In this document: positions 35,641-44,149 of the stretch, one piece after another | Layout: every line of letters begins with the position of its first letter | How positions within the stretch are numbered: position 1 is the stretch's first letter | NCBI RefSeq assembly: GCF_000284515.1 | Contig: NC_017668.1 | Coordinates: 310,001-374,000, forward strand | Length of the DNA: 64,000 bases | Direction: 5' to 3' | Source: Halobacillus halophilus DSM 2266 | Lineage (GTDB): Bacteria; Bacillota; Bacilli; Bacillales; Halobacillaceae | Notes under the pieces: model-generated | What the model was told of the DNA's origin: nothing | What the model saw: the letters and a program-made list of their open reading frames with translations, nothing else | Database searches by the model: none | Translations under genes and position numbers: made by a program

Positions 35641-36348
35641 ATGAATTTTGGCAGCTTGAATTTTTTGATTCAAATGCAGAGCATGTCTATGATGAGCCTT
35701 TATTCAAATAAGAATCAAACCAACAATGATAACAATAGGGATATGACTTTCCATAATTTATTGGAAGCAGCCTTCTCGCAACCTCCGGCCACTAGTGCGG
35801 TTCAGCCGCAAGCGAGAATAACTAGCTTCACAACTTTTCAGGTCCAGCCTATACATATGGAATCCAATAAAGAAACTCAAGAGGCTCCTGTATCTGATAA
35901 CCACCGTGAAGCAGGAAAAACAAGTAACCCAGAAGAATCGAAAGAAGTAAAAGAAACAGATAATACAAAGGGAAAAGATCAGGATATTGAGCAAATTATT
36001 AAAAAAGCTTCTCAACATTATGGCATAGATGAAAAATTGATTCGATCCGTAGTTCAGGCTGAATCCAATTATAATGCAGATGCGGTCAGCCACGCCGGTG
36101 CACAAGGGCTTATGCAGCTGATGCCTGCAACGGCCGAAGGAATGGGGGTTAAAGATCCATTTAATCCTGAAGAAAACGTGATGGGGGGAACGAAGTATTT
36201 AAAACAGATGCTCGATCGTTATGATGGAGATTCCCGATTAGCGCTGGCTGCTTACAACGCTGGCCCGGGAAATGTAGATAAATATGGAGGGGTTCCGCCA
36301 TTCCAGGAAACTCAAAATTATGTAAGTAAAGTATTAGCTCATGTATAA
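35641..36348 (+). CDS. Lytic transglycosylase domain protein (SLT, YjbJ-like)
   Basis: Peptidoglycan-cleaving-type protein of 235 residues. A low-complexity, polar N-terminal half (~30-115, rich in N, Q, E, K) has no obvious signal peptide. The SLT domain (~120-235) contains the catalytic Glu in SVVQAESNYNADAVS (~141), the motif GAQGLMQLMPATA, and AYNAGPGNVDKYGG. Export may be non-classical, as for B. subtilis YjbJ. GAGGTGG lies four bases before the ATG. It has a shared terminator with the convergent reductase gene. Confidence 0.88.
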   Translation: MNFGSLNFLIQMQSMSMMSLYSNKNQTNNDNNRDMTFHNLLEAAFSQPPATSAVQPQARITSFTTFQVQPIHMESNKETQEAPVSDNHREAGKTSNPEESKEVKETDNTKGKDQDIEQIIKKASQHYGIDEKLIRSVVQAESNYNADAVSHAGAQGLMQLMPATAEGMGVKDPFNPEENVMGGTKYLKQMLDRYDGDSRLALAAYNAGPGNVDKYGGVPPFQETQNYVSKVLAHV

Positions 36349-36381
36349 AAGCCTTGCCACTAAAAAGTGGCAAGGCTTTTA
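36348..36381. terminator. Bidirectional terminator
   Basis: AAAAGCCTTGCCAC / GTGGCAAGGCTTTT, 14-bp stem between convergent genes. Confidence 0.92.
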
Positions 36382-36930
36382 CTTATCCAATTCGATCTCT
36401 TGACTCATTTGCAGGTACTGATTAAATACTTTAATCATTTCTTGAAGACGGTTTCGTACGTCTTCATCAATCAGTTCACCTTGAGTGGAGAAGTGGTTTG
36501 TGTGAGTGTACACGTAATTAGGTGTAACCATGCACCTAAAGTAGTTTAAAATCGGCTTAAGCTGGTTTTCGATGACCAGGTGGTGCTGCAGGGTTCCGCC
36601 GTTCGCTACAATGGATACAGGTTTATATCGCATAGCAAGTGGGGATACAGCATCAAACACATTCTTTAAAGTTCCTGGTATCGAACCTTGAAATATAGGA
36701 GCCGCAATAACATAAGCGTTTGCATTCTCTACTTCTTTAATGAGCTGCTGCATGTCTTCATTATATTCATCGGTCGGACGGCCATCTACGAATTGCAGTT
36801 CATAGTTTTCTAAATCAATGATTTTTGTTTCGTGGGATTCAGGCAGCATTTGAATGTATTTGTCAATTTCATCGAGTAAAGTTCTCGTTTTCTTTCCGAC
36901 TATGGTACCATTCAGTAACAGGATTTTCAT
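36379..36930 (-). CDS. NADPH-dependent FMN reductase family protein
   Basis: Flavodoxin-fold reductase of 183 residues. The N-terminal phosphate loop is LLLNGTIVGKKTRTLL (~4-19), followed by AAPIFQGSIPGTLKNVFD (~80-97) and IVANGGTLQHH (~113-123). It probably reduces FMN, quinones or azo compounds with NADPH in the cytoplasm; the actual substrate is open. ATG 36930 is used (GGGGAG nine bases upstream); the longer reading adds a hydrophobic stretch from the upstream region. Confidence 0.85.
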   Translation of the reverse strand: MKILLLNGTIVGKKTRTLLDEIDKYIQMLPESHETKIIDLENYELQFVDGRPTDEYNEDMQQLIKEVENANAYVIAAPIFQGSIPGTLKNVFDAVSPLAMRYKPVSIVANGGTLQHHLVIENQLKPILNYFRCMVTPNYVYTHTNHFSTQGELIDEDVRNRLQEMIKVFNQYLQMSQEIELDK

Positions 36931-37129
36931 TAAAGATTTCTCCCCTTTATCTCTTCCGGCATTCTTTATAAAAAAGGTTGCAGCAAGTATATATGTAACG
37001 ATCACAACCAAGAGCAGGAACTTTTCTTTTTATGTTAAAGCATACGTTTTAATTAAGCAATTGTGACTGAAGGAGTAAAAATCAGTGCCCTCAGGGTATA
37101 GAAATAGACAAGGGAAAGGAGGGGAGCTG

Positions 37130-37411
37130 GTGCTCAGATTATGGCGCAGAATTAAATTTGTCTTCAATGTAAGGAAATCCGTTCCCTTTATGCTGCGTTT
37201 TTTTCGTTCGAATGAAGTAAGCGTAAGAAAAAAATGGCTTTCTGTATTATTTCTTTTAGGTTATATACTCTTTCCATGGGATGTGATTCCTGACTTTCTG
37301 GTTCTATTCGGTATATTTGATGATTTAACCGTATTTACTTATATTACCCAATGGATGGTGAAGACTGCTCCGCTTTCTTTAAAGGAAGATTTTAGAATAG
37401 AAGAAAGGTAG
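37130..37411 (+). CDS. YkvA family protein (DUF1232)
   Basis: 93 residues from GTG 37130 (AAAGGAGGGG upstream). The DUF1232 core is clear: LGYILFPWDVIPDFLVLFGIFDDL, around residues 47-70, with the invariant FP-D-IPD and DD. This is a small, probably membrane-associated protein of unknown function. Monocistronic. Confidence 0.87.
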   Translation: MLRLWRRIKFVFNVRKSVPFMLRFFRSNEVSVRKKWLSVLFLLGYILFPWDVIPDFLVLFGIFDDLTVFTYITQWMVKTAPLSLKEDFRIEER

Positions 37412-37487
37412 CAAGGTTTAGAGAGCATGAATTTGAGGTAAACCTATGTTGTGAATGATTATAATACAAAATCAAGGAGTGATGATA

Positions 37488-37904
37488 TTGAGTAACGTAA
37501 TGTTTACAGCTCATGCAACAGCGCAAGGCGGACGTAATGGCCATGTTAAATCTGATGATGGTTTAATCGATCTGAACCTTGTAATGCCTGGTGAAGGTGA
37601 CGAAAAAGGATCTAATCCTGAACAGCTATTTGCTGCGGGCTACTCCGCTTGCTATGATGGCGCATTAAACCTGGTTGCAAGCAAGAAGAAGAAAGATATC
37701 GAATCTGAAATCACTGCTGATGTAAGTTTACTAAAAGATGAATCAGATAACGGCTTTAAAGTAGGTGTGGTTCTGAACGTGCAAGTTAAAGGAGTTTCTC
37801 AAGAAGAAGCGGAAGAGCTTGCTGAGGAAGCGCATAAAGTATGCCCTTACTCTAAAGCAACAAGCGGCAACATTAATGTAGAAATTAATACAAAAGCCGT
37901 TTAA
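37488..37904 (+). CDS. ohr: Organic hydroperoxide resistance protein (Ohr/OsmC family)
   Basis: Thiol peroxidase of 138 residues that reduces organic hydroperoxides with two cysteines: YSACYDGAL (Cys ~56) and KVCPYSKAT (Cys ~122). TTG 37488 is preferred because AAGGAG lies eight bases upstream and the product then begins MSNVMFTAHATAQGG, the normal Ohr start. A TATAAT element (37460-37465) lies 22 bases before the TTG. No ohrR repressor gene is adjacent. Confidence 0.93.
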   Translation: MSNVMFTAHATAQGGRNGHVKSDDGLIDLNLVMPGEGDEKGSNPEQLFAAGYSACYDGALNLVASKKKKDIESEITADVSLLKDESDNGFKVGVVLNVQVKGVSQEEAEELAEEAHKVCPYSKATSGNINVEINTKAV

Positions 37905-37913
37905 TAAACCTAT

Positions 37914-37947
37914 GGAAACACCTCCAGAATTTGGAGGTGTTTTTTTG
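37914..37947 (+). terminator. Intrinsic terminator after ohr
   Basis: AAACACCTCCA-GAAT-TTGGAGGTGTTT stem and T7. Confidence 0.92.
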
Positions 37948-38051
37948 TGGGAAAAAGTACAAACCATATACTTATAGAGGATCTATAAGCTTTTTCAATT
38001 CATATGTAGGGCACGTTTGTGGTATTTTATAGTCGAAGGAGATGTCTTTAT

Positions 38052-38336
38052 ATGAAAATAACAGATGGAGCTAGAGATTTGTTACTTCAGATCCTAGAAG
38101 AAGAAGAGGCCGCCTGTTTACGTTTGTACTTTGCTGGATATGGATGTGGAGAGCCTGACATTGGAATGACAATTGGTGAGCCTGAAGCAGATGATGAATT
38201 GTATCATTTAAACGCTATTCCAGTAGCGATTGATAAACGAATTGAACACTTGACCGCAGAGTTAACCATTGAAGGGAAACAAACGATGGAGGGACCTAAG
38301 TTTCAGATGGTCGGCTTACCCGAAAAAGACTGCTAA
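38052..38336 (+). CDS. HesB/IscA-like protein (iron-sulfur biogenesis family)
   Basis: 94 residues from ATG 38052 (AAGGAG nine to ten bases upstream). Begins MKITDGARDLLL, with the HesB-like core LRLYFAGYGCGEPDIGM (~25-41). Only one of the three cysteines of true A-type carriers is clearly placed, in GYGCG; a second Cys is the last residue (EKDC). It may therefore be a divergent A-type relative rather than a classical Fe-S carrier. Confidence 0.78.
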   Translation: MKITDGARDLLLQILEEEEAACLRLYFAGYGCGEPDIGMTIGEPEADDELYHLNAIPVAIDKRIEHLTAELTIEGKQTMEGPKFQMVGLPEKDC

Positions 38337-38344
38337 GCAAAAAA

Positions 38345-38378
38345 ACAACCCACATGACTAGAATGTGGGTTTATTTAA
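38345..38378 (+). terminator. Intrinsic terminator after the HesB-like gene
   Basis: AACCCACAT-GACTAGA-ATGTGGGTT stem followed by a short T-rich tract. Confidence 0.75.
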
Positions 38379-38430
38379 ATGCTCTATAAAACGTATCTTA
38401 TTGCTGACTTTTTTCTTAGAGATTGATTAA

Positions 38431-39040
38431 GCTATAGGGCCGGATAGTTGAAGACTTGATTTCGAGATATTGGTTATGAGGAAGGTCCTTCGGGGGACGA
38501 TTTCGCTTTCCGTGGGCATGTGGTAAGCTTCCTCAGGCTTCGCCTTCCGGGATCTTACCGATCATGTTCATCCCACAGGAGTCTTCATCGTCCCCCTCCG
38601 GACCTTGCCGAATCAGAAACTCGAAACGACTTAAGATAACTTCTTCATGATGAGCAAAAAGAGCATGTGAATATGGCTGTTTTCGTACTATAAAGATGTG
38701 AAATAGCCTTTCATATAAGCATTTCAGGCAAGTAATAGAGGAAAGGAGTCTCTCTCTTTTCGAAGGGTCCGTTTTCACAATTAGGTTGGTTGGTGGGAAA
38801 TGGCGAGACTCCCATGGGAGAAGGGACTAGGTGAGATCCCGCAGGGAGTGAAACGAGCGAGGAAGCTCCTGGTAAGAAGGAGGATCGACTAAAGTCGCCA
38901 CGTCCTGTGGCAACGTCGATCGACCCTACATCCTGCAGGGCCATAGGAAAGCGAGTTATTTCCCCACCAGCCCTTTTCCACATAGAGTAACGGACCCAAG
39001 TTATCTCGAAACAGAGTCTTCAAGTAATGGGAGCTTTACT
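38431..39040. repeat. Composite intergenic repeat, copy C (with nested insertion)
   Basis: Ends AGACTTGATTTCGAGATA and TATCTCGAAACAGAGTCTT. The type II module (38484-38604) is on the minus strand and the type I module (38784-38973) on the plus strand. The type I module is enlarged by a ~70-base insertion (~38870-38940) containing a second repeat with GTCGCCACGTCCTGTGGCAA. No gene is seen in 38379-39101. Confidence 0.87.
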
Positions 39041-39101
39041 GTACAAGCAGCTAGGCGGTTTAATAGCCTATGAAAGAAAGATAGAAAGGACTTGAAACAT
39101 C

Positions 39102-39710
39102 ATGATGGCCACAGGACACCAAGTCGTTGGAATAACATTTGGAATAGGAGCTTTAACCTTACTTCCGCAGCTAGTCCCTCATGCTGATGAGCCATTTTCA
39201 GCGGTTTTTTTCTTAGGTTTTGTTTTATTTGGATCACTTTTACCCGATATCGATATGCCGAACTCGAAATTAGGACATAAGTTCTGGCGAGGGCTACTTA
39301 CTCTTTTCACTCTTGCATTTATAATTTACTTATTTGTGCCACGGTATCTTGATTTATACAGAGAGGAACTGAAAGTTTTTCTTATGCTTTTACTTCCTAT
39401 TTTGCTCATGATTAGAAGTCACCGCAAAATGACTCATTCTTTATTATTCGTTGGAATGTTAATTGGATACAGCTGGTTTATTGAAGAGTGGCTGAACATA
39501 CAATGGTTTTATTTATCAGGGCTGATTATTGGAGTTATTTCACATTTATCAGCTGATTACGTAACAAAGAGAGGAATTCCTCTTGTTTATCCTTTTTCAA
39601 GCAAACATAAGCGTTTCTTTATTACGTTTAGAACAGGATCGGCAATAGAGAAAGCAGTAGTGTATAGTTTAGTATTATGGAATGTCTGGTATATAAACTT
39701 GATATTTTAA
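39102..39710 (+). CDS. Membrane-bound metal-dependent hydrolase, YdjM family (DUF457)
   Basis: Membrane protein of 202 residues with four to five helices. The family metal-site motifs are visible: TGHQVVG (His ~6), GSLLPDIDMPNSKLG (~47-61, Asp cluster), RSHRKMTHSLLF (~107-118) and VISHLSADYVTKRGIPLVYP (~147-166). E. coli YdjM is LexA-controlled, but no LexA box is seen here. The substrate is unknown. It begins 62 bases after the end of the repeat element. Confidence 0.88.
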   Translation: MMATGHQVVGITFGIGALTLLPQLVPHADEPFSAVFFLGFVLFGSLLPDIDMPNSKLGHKFWRGLLTLFTLAFIIYLFVPRYLDLYREELKVFLMLLLPILLMIRSHRKMTHSLLFVGMLIGYSWFIEEWLNIQWFYLSGLIIGVISHLSADYVTKRGIPLVYPFSSKHKRFFITFRTGSAIEKAVVYSLVLWNVWYINLIF

Positions 39711-39830
39711 TTGATACATTTCAGCTATTCTTAATAAAAGATGAAAAATGATTGCTTTTTCTTAATAATAAGAACCCAAAGGATACCTTTACTTAAAATT
39801 TACCTTAAATTTACAAAATAATCTGACAGA

Positions 39831-39858
39831 TTGCTAGACTTTACCAATAAAATACAAT
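39831..39858 (+). promoter_or_regulatory. Candidate sigma-A promoter of the AimR-like gene
   Basis: TTGCTA (39831-39836), 16 bases, TACAAT (39853-39858). Four and five of six consensus bases match. It lies 38 bases before the start codon. Confidence 0.5.
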
Positions 39859-39896
39859 AAAATGGAAAATAGGTAATGCGGAAGGGATGAAGCTGG

Positions 39897-40913
39897 ATGG
39901 TCAGTTATCAGGTTATTGAACCTAGTCCTTTGCATCAATTACAAATAAACTATACCTCATCCTTATATGATATATATATCCCCTTATTAAAAAAACTGTC
40001 TAAACAAGAAGCCACATTTCAGGCAAGCCGGTACTGCTTGACTCATCCGCCTAAGTATTTAGAGGATCAAATCGCCTATCTTGAATTTCTTTATATGAAT
40101 GATTTTCTTAGGGAGATGGACACCCTCCTTCAAAACAATAACTTAGACCCCCAGCTCATTTATTTATATAGGCTGCTATTAAACCGACTGAATAGCAAAC
40201 CATCAAAAGCGCAATTACAGTCATTGCAAAAAGAAAAATTCCTCCATCCATCTCTTCACTGCTTACATCTTTTTACGATTATCTACTACTATTATGATTT
40301 AAAAGAATATACAGGACTTGATAAGTACCTGGAACAAATTGATGAAGTTATAAGTACCGTTAACGAGCCCCTGACTCTTTACTATATGAGGATCAGGTAT
40401 CATGAATTACTGTTCCAGCATTATTGGAAAACGAATAACCCGCTTCTTGCTAAGAAATATGCTTATAAAATTACCAATACAGAATTATCCCCGAAGAAAA
40501 TCTGCCGGATTTATCATAATTTGGCCCTATGCAATTTATATACAGACTATCGAACTTCCATGGAACAAGCTGTAAAGGCATTTGAAGCTGCAGAAAAGGA
40601 TAGTTTAAAACGATGGGCTGCTATTATTAAAAACCATACGATTCCTTTCATTGCTGCTTACCATCTTCAAACAGAAAAAATGACAACGCCTGACCCCATA
40701 GAAACAGCCCATTTAGCCATAGCGGACAAAGAGTTTACTAAAGCGATAGCCATTCTGGAAAATCTGGAAACATGGACTTCGTTTCAAGAGTGTTATATGG
40801 GAGCAGCGAGTAAGAATATTCGCCTGTTGGAAAATGCCCATCATCGATTTATTCATGAACTTGGAGATCAATTCTTTGCGCTTTTACCTAGACACTATTT
40901 GAAGCGTTTTTGA
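39897..40913 (+). CDS. AimR-family-like peptide receptor lacking the N-terminal DNA-binding domain
   Basis: All-helical, TPR-like protein of 338 residues. The last third, AHLAIADKEFTKAIAILENLE followed by GDQFFALLPRHYL, closely resembles the end of AimR, the SPbeta-group phage arbitrium receptor. The early part (EATFQASRYCLTHPP, YLEFLYMNDFLREMD) matches the start of the AimR TPR region. Classical AimR (~380-390 aa) has a ~70-residue helix-turn-helix first; here only ~35 residues precede the TPR part, and no HTH is encoded upstream. A secreted-peptide gene lies beyond the TnpB unit. The stop codon sits at the edge of the inserted element. The family call is by resemblance. Confidence 0.6.
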   Translation: MVSYQVIEPSPLHQLQINYTSSLYDIYIPLLKKLSKQEATFQASRYCLTHPPKYLEDQIAYLEFLYMNDFLREMDTLLQNNNLDPQLIYLYRLLLNRLNSKPSKAQLQSLQKEKFLHPSLHCLHLFTIIYYYYDLKEYTGLDKYLEQIDEVISTVNEPLTLYYMRIRYHELLFQHYWKTNNPLLAKKYAYKITNTELSPKKICRIYHNLALCNLYTDYRTSMEQAVKAFEAAEKDSLKRWAAIIKNHTIPFIAAYHLQTEKMTTPDPIETAHLAIADKEFTKAIAILENLETWTSFQECYMGAASKNIRLLENAHHRFIHELGDQFFALLPRHYLKRF

Positions 40914-41060
40914 ACTACCCCCACTTACTCGCTGACACTCCTTGAAGTTGGGGGATTCCTAAGAGCACGAACCTAACGGTTCGTTCAAATGATTAGGCTA
41001 GCCCCGTCGCACCGACGGTTGTAAGGATTCTTTGAATCTCCTTCAATATATTGAAGCTCG
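40914..41060 (-). ncRNA. Right end of the IS605-type unit, probable omega RNA region
   Basis: Downstream of tnpB on its own strand, a CCCCCAACTT...AAGTGGGGG hairpin (about 40918-40963) ends in GTAGTTCAA against the receptor gene. TnpB omega RNAs come from the 3' end of tnpB plus this right end, with the guide read from the flanking DNA. Here the guide would be the 3' end of the receptor gene. Exact RNA ends are not visible. Confidence 0.5.
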
Positions 41061-42114
41061 CATTTAGGTCGCGGTCGTGGTGGCAGCCGCAATCTGGGCA
41101 ATCCCACGTTCGAACAGCGAGATTCTTCACCTCATTGTTTTGGTATCCGCACTTGGAACACAGCTGTGAACTCGCAAAAATTTTCGATACGGTTACCAAC
41201 TGCTTCCCGTACCATTTTGCTTTGTATTCGAGCATAGACGTGAACATCGACCAGCTCACATCACTAATCGATTTGGATAGTTTTCGGTTTTTGAGCATAT
41301 TGGAAATTTGGAGATTTTCTACACCGATCACATCGTGGTTTTTGATGATTTCGGTAGAAATCTTATGCAGATAATCTTTGCGGGAGTTCGCTATCTTCTC
41401 GTGAAGTCTAGCTACTTTAATACGTTGCTTATGCCAATTCGAAGATCCCTTTTCCCTTCGGGAAAGGATACGTTGAGCTTTTGCTAGTTTCTTTTCGGTC
41501 TTACGTAGGTATCGTGGGTTTTGATAGGTGGCGCCATTCGAGAGAGTAGCGAAGTCTTTCAATCCGAGATCAATGCCAACATACGTGTTGGATTTAGGAA
41601 GTTCCTGAATATCTGTTTGAACAAGAATGGATACAGAATATTTTCCGCTCGGATTGCGGCGAACCGTCGCACTCAAGATGCGACCTTTCACTTCACGGCT
41701 CTTGGCAAATCTCACAAGTCCCAGCTTAGGCAGTTTGATTTTGCGATCCTGGATGGCAATATTTCCGTTTGTGCATTTTGTGGTGTAGGACTGGACTCTG
41801 TTCTTCTTTGATTTGAACCGTGGAGCTTGGTTTTGCTTTTTGAAAAACCGTTCATAAGCGTCAGAAAGATGTTTGACCGACGTTTGGATGGCCGTGCTAT
41901 CCACTTCCTTTAACCAAAGGAATTCTCTTTTAAGGTTGGGTAGTTGCTTGGAACAAGTAGAGTAACTCAAACCTTTTCCGGTTTCCTTGTAGGCACTGCT
42001 CCATTCGGAGAGGAAATGATTGAAGACAAAACGAGCGCAACCGATTGTCTTAGCGATGAGCGATTCTTGGGTTTTATTTGGATAGATACGAAAGTCATAC
42101 GCTTTATGCTTCAA
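40993..42114 (-). CDS. tnpB: RNA-guided endonuclease TnpB (IS605 OrfB)
   Basis: RuvC-type nuclease of about 373 residues. Catalytic residues are all present: Asp in [13 protein letters not shown], Glu in IGVENLQ and Asp in [10 protein letters not shown]. The zinc finger CSKCGY...CPDCGC lies just before the last. The N-terminal helix-turn-helix-like region (RIYPNKTQE) is intact. TTG 42114 is likely (AGGAGG eight bases upstream); a GTG at 42123 overlaps the site. The enzyme appears functional by sequence. A GAAC-N4-GTTC palindrome lies directly upstream. Confidence 0.93.
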   Translation of the reverse strand: MKHKAYDFRIYPNKTQESLIAKTIGCARFVFNHFLSEWSSAYKETGKGLSYSTCSKQLPNLKREFLWLKEVDSTAIQTSVKHLSDAYERFFKKQNQAPRFKSKKNRVQSYTTKCTNGNIAIQDRKIKLPKLGLVRFAKSREVKGRILSATVRRNPSGKYSVSILVQTDIQELPKSNTYVGIDLGLKDFATLSNGATYQNPRYLRKTEKKLAKAQRILSRREKGSSNWHKQRIKVARLHEKIANSRKDYLHKISTEIIKNHDVIGVENLQISNMLKNRKLSKSISDVSWSMFTSMLEYKAKWYGKQLVTVSKIFASSQLCSKCGYQNNEVKNLAVRTWDCPDCGCHHDRDLNASFNILKEIQRILTTVGATGLA

Positions 42115-42134
42115 CCTTTCCACCTCCTAACTAG

Positions 42135-42146
42135 GAACATATGTTC
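42135..42146 (-). promoter_or_regulatory. LexA-like palindrome upstream of tnpB
   Basis: GAACATATGTTC is a perfect palindrome matching the core of the Gram-positive LexA box (GAAC-N4-GTTC, with an AT-rich centre). It lies 20 bases before the tnpB start. The outer C/G positions of the consensus are not present (it reads G...T), so binding strength is uncertain. Confidence 0.45.
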
Positions 42147-42277
42147 TTACTTTAGGATATCACGGAAGGGAGAATATTCAAAGGCATTCATCTCCCCCTT
42201 GTCACCGGTCTTCGACACGGCGCTTGAAGAGGGAGTCTTCTGCCGATGAATGATAAAATAAGGGGAGGTAGAAGAAA

Positions 42278-42448
42278 ATGAAAAGACGTTTAACTGTAAT
42301 TCTCTTAGGTTTAATGCTGGCCGCAGGGACATTTGGATCGGCACCCCTTGCATTTGATAATGAGAAAGATCAAACACTTGGAGAAAGCTCGGAAGTTACT
42401 CTGGCAAAATTTAAGGCTCATGACCCGGGAGATTTAGGCATGGGGTAA
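42278..42448 (+). CDS. Small secreted peptide precursor (Phr/AimP-like signal)
   Basis: 56 residues. It begins with a basic start (MKRRLT) and a hydrophobic signal peptide (ILLGLMLAAGTFG), followed by a polar pro-region and the C-terminal stretch AKFKAHDPGDLGMG. GGGAGG lies nine bases before the ATG. Small exported precursors of this form that follow a TPR receptor gene usually release a C-terminal 5-8-residue signal peptide. The AimR-like receptor is the nearest upstream plus-strand gene, separated only by the TnpB unit. The mature peptide is not known; its end would be the last residues. Confidence 0.6.
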   Translation: MKRRLTVILLGLMLAAGTFGSAPLAFDNEKDQTLGESSEVTLAKFKAHDPGDLGMG

Positions 42449-42467
42449 AGATGGTTTGAATAAAGAC

Positions 42468-42503
42468 GAAAAAGCTGCCTCCTATGAAAGGGGGCAGCTT
42501 TTT
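42468..42503. terminator. Terminator between peptide gene and BCCT gene
   Basis: AAAAGCTGCCTCC / GGGGGCAGCTTTT stem with T5 on the plus strand and A-rich left flank; suits both convergent genes. Confidence 0.88.
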
Positions 42504-42505
42504 CA

Positions 42506-44017
42506 TTATCTGGCCTTGCGGTGCTGTTCAATTTTTTGTTGAGCAGGTTCTTCTTTTCTAATCATCTTCGTAAATGCATAGACAAAGAGTATGATCACTA
42601 TGGTAAACGGTAAAGCAGAAACAAGGGAAGCAGTCTGTAAGGCATTTAGCCCGCCTGCTAACAGCAGAACTCCAGCAATGGCCGCCATTAGAACACCCCA
42701 AACAATTTTAATAATAAGCGGAGGGGTTAAGCTTCCATTAGTCGTCATACTAGCTAGAATGTACGTAGCAGAGTCCGCTGAGGTAATTAAAAATGTTGCA
42801 ATTAACAAGATGGATAAAATAGATAGTACTCCCGTCATGGGAAGATGCTGGTAGGTTTCAAACAATGCTAAAGTTACGTCATTGTTAACCGCTTCAGCTA
42901 TGTTTGTTCCGTTATTCAAATCGCTGTTTAAGGCTGTTCCTCCAAAAGTAGCAATCCACAAGCATGCAATTAATGGTGGTACAATCAGCACCCCAAAGAT
43001 GAATTCCCTGATGGACCTTCCCCTCGATACACGGGCTACGAAGGTTCCAACGAATGGAGACCAGGCAATAACCCATGCCCAGTAGAAGATGGTCCATTCC
43101 CTAAGCCAGCTGCCCCCTCCATCTTCATAAGGAGTGAGACGAAGACTGTAGCCTACAAAGTTTGTAATATAATCTCCAAGTCCTAATGTGAAGGTGTTAA
43201 GTATAAATACAGTAGGTCCTGCTATGAATACGAAGGCTAGTAAAACCATACATAAACCGAGGTTCACGTTACTTAGCCACTTAATTCCTTTATTTAACCC
43301 TGTACTGGAAGAGGCTAAATAAAGGACAAGAAGTACAGCGGTAATGGCAAGCTGGATCGTTGTGTTATTCGGCACATCGAATACGGCTTTTAGGCCACCG
43401 TTCATTTGCAGAATGCCAAGTCCAAGTGAGGTAGCGATTCCCATAACCGTGGCAATCACAGCAAGTGAGTCAATAAAGGTCTTAACGCCTTTGTTTTTAC
43501 CCAGCACTGGTTCAAGGGCGGTAGAGATTAAACCGCTCTTATTTTGCCTGAACTGTAAAAATCCGATTAAGAGGCCGACAATGGCGAAAACAGACCATTG
43601 ATTGATACCCCAGTGAAAAAAAGAATATCCCATAGAAATCCGAGCCGCTTCTTCTGTCTGTGCGTCAAGCGTATTAAATGGTGTTGTAAAAAAATGGCTC
43701 ATTGGTTCGGCTACGCCCCAAAACACTAAGCCTGCTCCAAACCCTGCAGAGAAAAGCATGCCGATCCAAGTGAAGAACGGGTACTCTGGTTCGGAGTCCG
43801 GGGGGCCGATTTTTATTTTCCCGTACTTACTTAGGGCTAGAGCACCTAAGAAGATAACGAAACCAAATACAGAGATGAGGTAAAACCAACCGAAATTTTT
43901 CGTTGTAAAACCAAATAAAGTGGTGGCTACACTGCCAAACCCTTCAGGATTGACGGCACCTATGACTACTAATATGGAGATCACAGAGGCCGAAATAAAA
44001 AATACTGGATTTTTCAT
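42506..44017 (-). CDS. BCCT-family transporter (glycine betaine/choline type), first copy
   Basis: Na+-coupled compatible-solute transporter, 503 residues, twelve helices. The aromatic substrate-site region reads FFHWGINQWSVF, followed by WTIFYWAWVIAWSPFVGTFVARVSRGRSIREF (helix 8 and loop, ~310-341) and GMLFSAGFGAGLVFWGVAEP in helix 2-3. ATG 44017 has AAAGGAG five bases upstream. It probably takes up betaine or a related osmolyte. A C-terminal tail with charged residues (EEPAQQKIEQHRKAR) may sense osmotic strength, as in related carriers. Confidence 0.9.
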   Translation of the reverse strand: MKNPVFFISASVISILVVIGAVNPEGFGSVATTLFGFTTKNFGWFYLISVFGFVIFLGALALSKYGKIKIGPPDSEPEYPFFTWIGMLFSAGFGAGLVFWGVAEPMSHFFTTPFNTLDAQTEEAARISMGYSFFHWGINQWSVFAIVGLLIGFLQFRQNKSGLISTALEPVLGKNKGVKTFIDSLAVIATVMGIATSLGLGILQMNGGLKAVFDVPNNTTIQLAITAVLLVLYLASSSTGLNKGIKWLSNVNLGLCMVLLAFVFIAGPTVFILNTFTLGLGDYITNFVGYSLRLTPYEDGGGSWLREWTIFYWAWVIAWSPFVGTFVARVSRGRSIREFIFGVLIVPPLIACLWIATFGGTALNSDLNNGTNIAEAVNNDVTLALFETYQHLPMTGVLSILSILLIATFLITSADSATYILASMTTNGSLTPPLIIKIVWGVLMAAIAGVLLLAGGLNALQTASLVSALPFTIVIILFVYAFTKMIRKEEPAQQKIEQHRKAR

Positions 44018-44149
44018 ACTGACTCCTTTCTTGGAACTGATTTTGATAAATAGATGAATCAATTAATTCAAATAATATTGATGATTTTATTCCCTTAAAT
44101 TTCCTAATAAAAACATGTAATAGGATATATGTAGAAGTGACTCTAGTTT

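Larger units (their letters stand above)
40914..42240 (-). mobile_element. IS200/IS605-family unit with tnpB only (no tnpA)
   Basis: Comprises an intact tnpB, a right-end hairpin (40918-40963) and a left-end hairpin (CTCCCCCTT...AAGAGGGAG, ~42192-42234). No Y1 transposase gene is present, so movement would need TnpA in trans. It separates the receptor gene from a small peptide gene. Boundaries are approximate to about ten bases. Confidence 0.75.
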
